NCBI GenBank assembly: GCA_021850345.1
Contig: JAJZMN010000129.1
Location: 1 to 17,037, forward strand
Reading direction: 5' to 3'
Origin: Actinomycetes bacterium
Lineage (GTDB): Bacteria > Actinomycetota > Acidimicrobiia > Acidimicrobiales > RAAP-2
DNA length: 17,037 nucleotides
Positions 14,440-17,037 of the stretch are shown here, in pieces (position 1 is the stretch's first letter; each line of letters begins with the position of its first letter). Below the pieces are notes generated by a model, which was not told the DNA's origin, ran no database searches, and was given only the letters and a program-made list of their open reading frames with translations. The position numbers were made by a program, and so were the translations under genes.

Positions 14440-15494
14440 CCCGCCACCGGCGCGGAGCCGTTGCGGTTGGAGCTGACATCACCGGAAAGCGCGACGGCGA
14501 TGTCGATCAGGAGGTCTTCCTGGCCGCCGACGAGCCGTCTCCGGCCAGCCTCCGCGAGCACTTCGTAGGCCGGCACGCCGTAGCGCTCAGCGGCGCGGCG
14601 CGCGTGCAGGAGGAAGCTCGAGTAGACGCCCGCGTAACCCATGACCACCGAGGGCCGGTCGGCGACCGGTACGTGTTGCATGTAGGGCCGGACCACCTCT
14701 TCTGCGGCAGCGAGGACGGCACCGAGTTCGATGCCGGTGGAGATGCCGAGGCGTTCGAAGACGGCGACGAGCACCTCGGTGGGCGAATTGCCGGCTCCTG
14801 CCCCGAGCGCAGCGGTGGCACCGTCGATCTGCCGCGCACCGGCGCGGTAGGCGAGCACCGAGTTGGTGACCCCGAGTGCAAGGTTGTTGTGGCCGTGGAA
14901 ACCGACCTGGACCTCGGTGCCGAGCGCCGCGACGAGGGCCTCAACCCGCGTCGAGGCTTCTTCGAGCACGAGGGCTCCGGCGGAGTCGGTGACATAGACG
15001 CACTGCGCCCCGGCGTCGGCCATGACGATCGCCTGCTCGGCCAGCCTTTCGGGGTCGAGCATGTGCGCCATCATGAGGAAGCCCACCGTCTCGAAGCCGA
15101 GCTTGCGTGCCATCTCGAAGTGCTGGATGGAGATGTTCGCCTCGGAGCAGTGCGTGGCGATGCGCGCGACCAGCGCTCCGGCGTCCTTAGCGGCGCGCAA
15201 ATCTTCCGCGGTCCCGACCCCTGGGAGGAGCAGCACCGCGATTTTGGCCTCTTTCGCCTCGTCGGCAGCGGCGGACACGAGGTCGAGCTCCTCGGTGGAC
15301 GAGAAGCCGTAGATGAACGAGGACCCTCCGAGGCCATCGCCGTGGGAGACCTCGATCACGGGCACACCGGCATCGTCGAGCGCGCGCACGGTTGCGCGCA
15401 CCTGGTCCACACTGAAACGGTGCCGCATCGCGTGGCTGCCGTCGCGCAGCGTCGAGTCGGTGATCCGGACGAATCCGCTCCCATCGGCGGTCAT
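14436..15494 (-). CDS. mhpE: 4-hydroxy-2-oxovalerate aldolase
   Basis: The protein is 352 aa, full length for the DmpG/MhpE/HsaF group. It cleaves 4-hydroxy-2-oxovalerate to pyruvate and acetaldehyde. The active-site residues fall at the positions known for DmpG: Arg17 and Asp18 in TLRDG, His21, and the metal ligands His200 and His202 in HGHNN. The C-terminal DmpG-like communication domain, from about 280 on, is present ([18 protein letters not shown]). Its start overlaps the stop of the acetaldehyde dehydrogenase gene by 4 nt (ATGA) and has no strong ribosome site of its own, so translational coupling is expected. The two proteins of this family form a channelling complex, so equal expression makes sense. 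The gene downstream is also joined by ATGA. Confidence 0.95.
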   Translation of the reverse strand: MTADGSGFVRITDSTLRDGSHAMRHRFSVDQVRATVRALDDAGVPVIEVSHGDGLGGSSFIYGFSSTEELDLVSAAADEAKEAKIAVLLLPGVGTAEDLRAAKDAGALVARIATHCSEANISIQHFEMARKLGFETVGFLMMAHMLDPERLAEQAIVMADAGAQCVYVTDSAGALVLEEASTRVEALVAALGTEVQVGFHGHNNLALGVTNSVLAYRAGARQIDGATAALGAGAGNSPTEVLVAVFERLGISTGIELGAVLAAAEEVVRPYMQHVPVADRPSVVMGYAGVYSSFLLHARRAAERYGVPAYEVLAEAGRRRLVGGQEDLLIDIAVALSGDVSSNRNGSAPVAG

Positions 15495-16405
15495 GGTGCT
15501 GCGACCACGGCCGAACGCCTGGCTGTCGCGAGGTCCTCTCCGACCTTGGTCGCGGCAGCGGTCATGATGTCCAGGTTGCCTGCGTACGGCGGCAAGTAGT
15601 CACCGTTGCCTTCCACCTCCACGAGTACCGTCACTCTGGCCAGTCCCCGCCAATCGGGCCGCGGCTCGTCGAATTGCGGATCGGCCTTCAACCGGTAGCC
15701 GGGTACGTACTGCTGCACTCGCGACACCATTGTCACGACGGCATTCGTGACCTCGTCCTTGTCGACGTCGGGGTCGACCGCACAGAAAACCGTGTCGCGC
15801 ATGATGAGGGGGGGTTCTGCCGGGTTCAGCACGATGATGGCCTTTCCCTTGCCGGCGCCTCCCACCATCTGGATCCCCCGCGCCGTGGTACGCGTGAACT
15901 CGTCGATGTTTGCCCGGGTACCCAGCCCCGCAGAGCGGGAGGCGATCGAAGCAACGATCTCGGCGTACGGAACATCGGTGACCGAGGAGACCGCGGACAC
16001 GATCGGGATCGTCGCCTGACCGCCGCAGGTGATCAAGTTCAGGTTGGGTGCATCCGTGTTCTCGACCAGGTTCACGACCGGCACGACGAAGGGGCCCAAG
16101 GCTGCGGGCGTGAGGTCGACGGCCTGGATGCCCGCCGCCTCGTAGCGGGGGGCGTTGGACGAGTGTGCGGCAGCCGAGGTTGCTTCGAATACGAGGTCCG
16201 GGGGGTCGCTCCGCTCGAGGAGCCAGTCGACCCCGGCCGGTGAGGCCTCGTAACCCGCGGCCCGAGCCTTGGCGAGGCCGTCGGAGTCCGGATCGATGCC
16301 GACCACGTAGCGAAGTTCGAGCGCACGCGAGCGGCCGAGCTTCACCATGAGGTCGGTGCCGATGTTGCCGGTTCCGACGATGGCGGCGGTCGGCGTCGAC
16401 GTCAT
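15491..16405 (-). CDS. mhpF: Acetaldehyde dehydrogenase (acylating)
   Basis: The protein is 304 aa, matching the DmpF/MhpF/HsaG group. It oxidises acetaldehyde with CoA and NAD+ to acetyl-CoA, taking the aldehyde directly from the aldolase. The N-terminal Rossmann motif VGTGNIGTD is at 10-18 and the catalytic cysteine is Cys127 in [34 protein letters not shown] and [17 protein letters not shown] are family hallmarks. ATG 16405 overlaps the hydratase stop (ATGA) and has its own strong AGGAGG, unlike the downstream genes. It is encoded directly upstream of its partner aldolase. Confidence 0.96.
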   Translation of the reverse strand: MTSTPTAAIVGTGNIGTDLMVKLGRSRALELRYVVGIDPDSDGLAKARAAGYEASPAGVDWLLERSDPPDLVFEATSAAAHSSNAPRYEAAGIQAVDLTPAALGPFVVPVVNLVENTDAPNLNLITCGGQATIPIVSAVSSVTDVPYAEIVASIASRSAGLGTRANIDEFTRTTARGIQMVGGAGKGKAIIVLNPAEPPLIMRDTVFCAVDPDVDKDEVTNAVVTMVSRVQQYVPGYRLKADPQFDEPRPDWRGLARVTVLVEVEGNGDYLPPYAGNLDIMTAAATKVGEDLATARRSAVVAAP

Positions 16406-17037
16406 GCTGCTTCCTCCTCTGTAAACGACACGTTCACGGCCCCGATGCCGGCGAACTCCGCCCGAACCGAGTCGCCCGCGACGACCGGCACCGCCGCCGT
16501 GCAGGAACCCGGCAGGACGACATCGCCGGAGCGCAGCCCCTCACCCGTCGCCGCCAGGACGTTTGCGAGCCATGCCACTGCACGGACCGGGTCGCCGAGC
16601 ACCGCGCCACCCGCGCCGGTCGCGACGAGCGCGCCGTTGCGGTGAAGATTGCACCCCGAGAGTCGGAGGTCGATTCCTCCGAGCGGCGCCGGTCGTGACG
16701 CCAGCACGACCGCGCCCGAGGAGGCGTTGTCGGCGATGGTGTCGACGAGGGTCAGTTTCCAGTCCTTGATCCTGGAGTCGATCAGCTCGAGCGCGGCGAC
16801 GACGAAATCGGTTGCCCGCACGACGTCGGGCGGGGTCACGCCCGGACCCACGAGGTCCCGTCCGAGGACGAACGCGATCTCGGGCTCCACGCGGGGCTGA
16901 ATGAAGCGGTCGGCGCTGATGCGGTCCCCCGACTCGACCAGCATCGTGTCGAGCAGGTGCCCGAAGTCAGGCTGGTCTACGCCGAGCATCTTCTGCATCG
17001 CGCGGGCCGTGAGTCCCACCTTGCGACCCTTCACCCT
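16402..17037 (-). CDS. mhpD: 2-oxopent-4-enoate (2-hydroxypentadienoate) hydratase, N-terminus missing
   Basis: The last 211 residues are in the window; about 50 N-terminal residues should lie beyond the edge, so the first visible Met is not taken as the start. The visible part begins with [20 protein letters not shown] followed by [10 protein letters not shown], a pattern characteristic of MhpD/BphH/HsaE-type hydratases. It then shows the ligand pattern [13 protein letters not shown] and [12 protein letters not shown]. It hydrates 2-oxopent-4-enoate to 4-hydroxy-2-oxovalerate, the substrate of the aldolase encoded two genes downstream. It overlaps mhpF by ATGA. It is a clear paralogue of the protein encoded at the other end of the operon. 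Confidence 0.92.
   Translation of the reverse strand, partial: RVKGRKVGLTARAMQKMLGVDQPDFGHLLDTMLVESGDRISADRFIQPRVEPEIAFVLGRDLVGPGVTPPDVVRATDFVVAALELIDSRIKDWKLTLVDTIADNASSGAVVLASRPAPLGGIDLRLSGCNLHRNGALVATGAGGAVLGDPVRAVAWLANVLAATGEGLRSGDVVLPGSCTAAVPVVAGDSVRAEFAGIGAVNVSFTEEEAA
16413..16418 (-). promoter_or_regulatory. Ribosome binding site of mhpF
   Basis: AGGAGG on the minus strand lies 7 nt before ATG 16405, inside the 3' end of the hydratase gene. It supports this start and suggests independent ribosome loading. Confidence 0.75.

Noticed and set aside
1..17037. CRISPR arrays, insertion sequences, transposases or integrases
   Set aside because: No regularly spaced repeats, no terminal inverted repeats with a transposase, and no recombinase motifs were seen. 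The tandem repeats present are in-frame coding repeats.

Overview
This is a high-GC (roughly 70% by eye) bacterial chromosome segment. GC-rich third codon positions, frequent GTG starts, 4-nt stop/start overlaps and a likely leaderless promoter point to an actinobacterium. The genus cannot be read from the sequence.

Layout. (1) 1-339: the 5' end of an unidentified minus-strand gene (cut by the window edge) and a minus-strand tRNA-Ile(GAT). (2) 517-8982: a plus-strand four-gene operon encoding a complete Wadjet-type anti-plasmid SMC system of the TIGR02677-TIGR02680 (DUF2397/DUF2398/DUF2399+DUF3323) flavour, in the order jetC-jetA-jetB-jetD. All junctions overlap. A CTGACG-N17-TATGCT promoter would start the transcript on the GTG of jetC, and a perfect 8-bp hairpin follows jetD. 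In-frame 15-bp and 12-bp tandem repeats sit at the 5' end of jetA and at the 3' ends of jetA and jetB, and a Gly/Ala linker splits jetD. (3) 9093-10295: a secreted seven-bladed YVTN-type beta-propeller. (4) 10430-17037: a catabolic region. It holds a class II aldolase/adducin-family enzyme and, converging on it, an IclR regulator. The IclR gene is divergent from an ACMSD-like amidohydrolase that is translationally coupled to a SnoaL-like protein. Converging on that pair is a minus-strand meta-cleavage lower-pathway operon: 2-oxopent-4-enoate hydratase (partial), acylating acetaldehyde dehydrogenase, 4-hydroxy-2-oxovalerate aldolase and a 4-oxalocrotonate decarboxylase-like enzyme. Each of these genes is joined to the next by an ATGA overlap.

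How the genes work together. In the Wadjet block, JetC (SMC ATPase), JetA (kleisin-like) and JetB (KITE-like) would form a loop-extruding complex that presents small circular DNA to the Toprim nuclease JetD. In the catabolic block, the minus-strand enzymes would convert 4-oxalocrotonate to 2-oxopent-4-enoate, then to 4-hydroxy-2-oxovalerate, then to pyruvate plus acetaldehyde and finally acetyl-CoA. The amidohydrolase and the class II aldolase-family enzyme are candidate upstream decarboxylases or ring-fission-product enzymes, with the IclR protein as the likely local switch. That upstream part is inference.

The clearest defence system is the Wadjet operon. It belongs to a known class, but its gene order and repeat-rich gene ends are unusual. 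The least explained part is the IclR / amidohydrolase / SnoaL-like / class II aldolase cassette.
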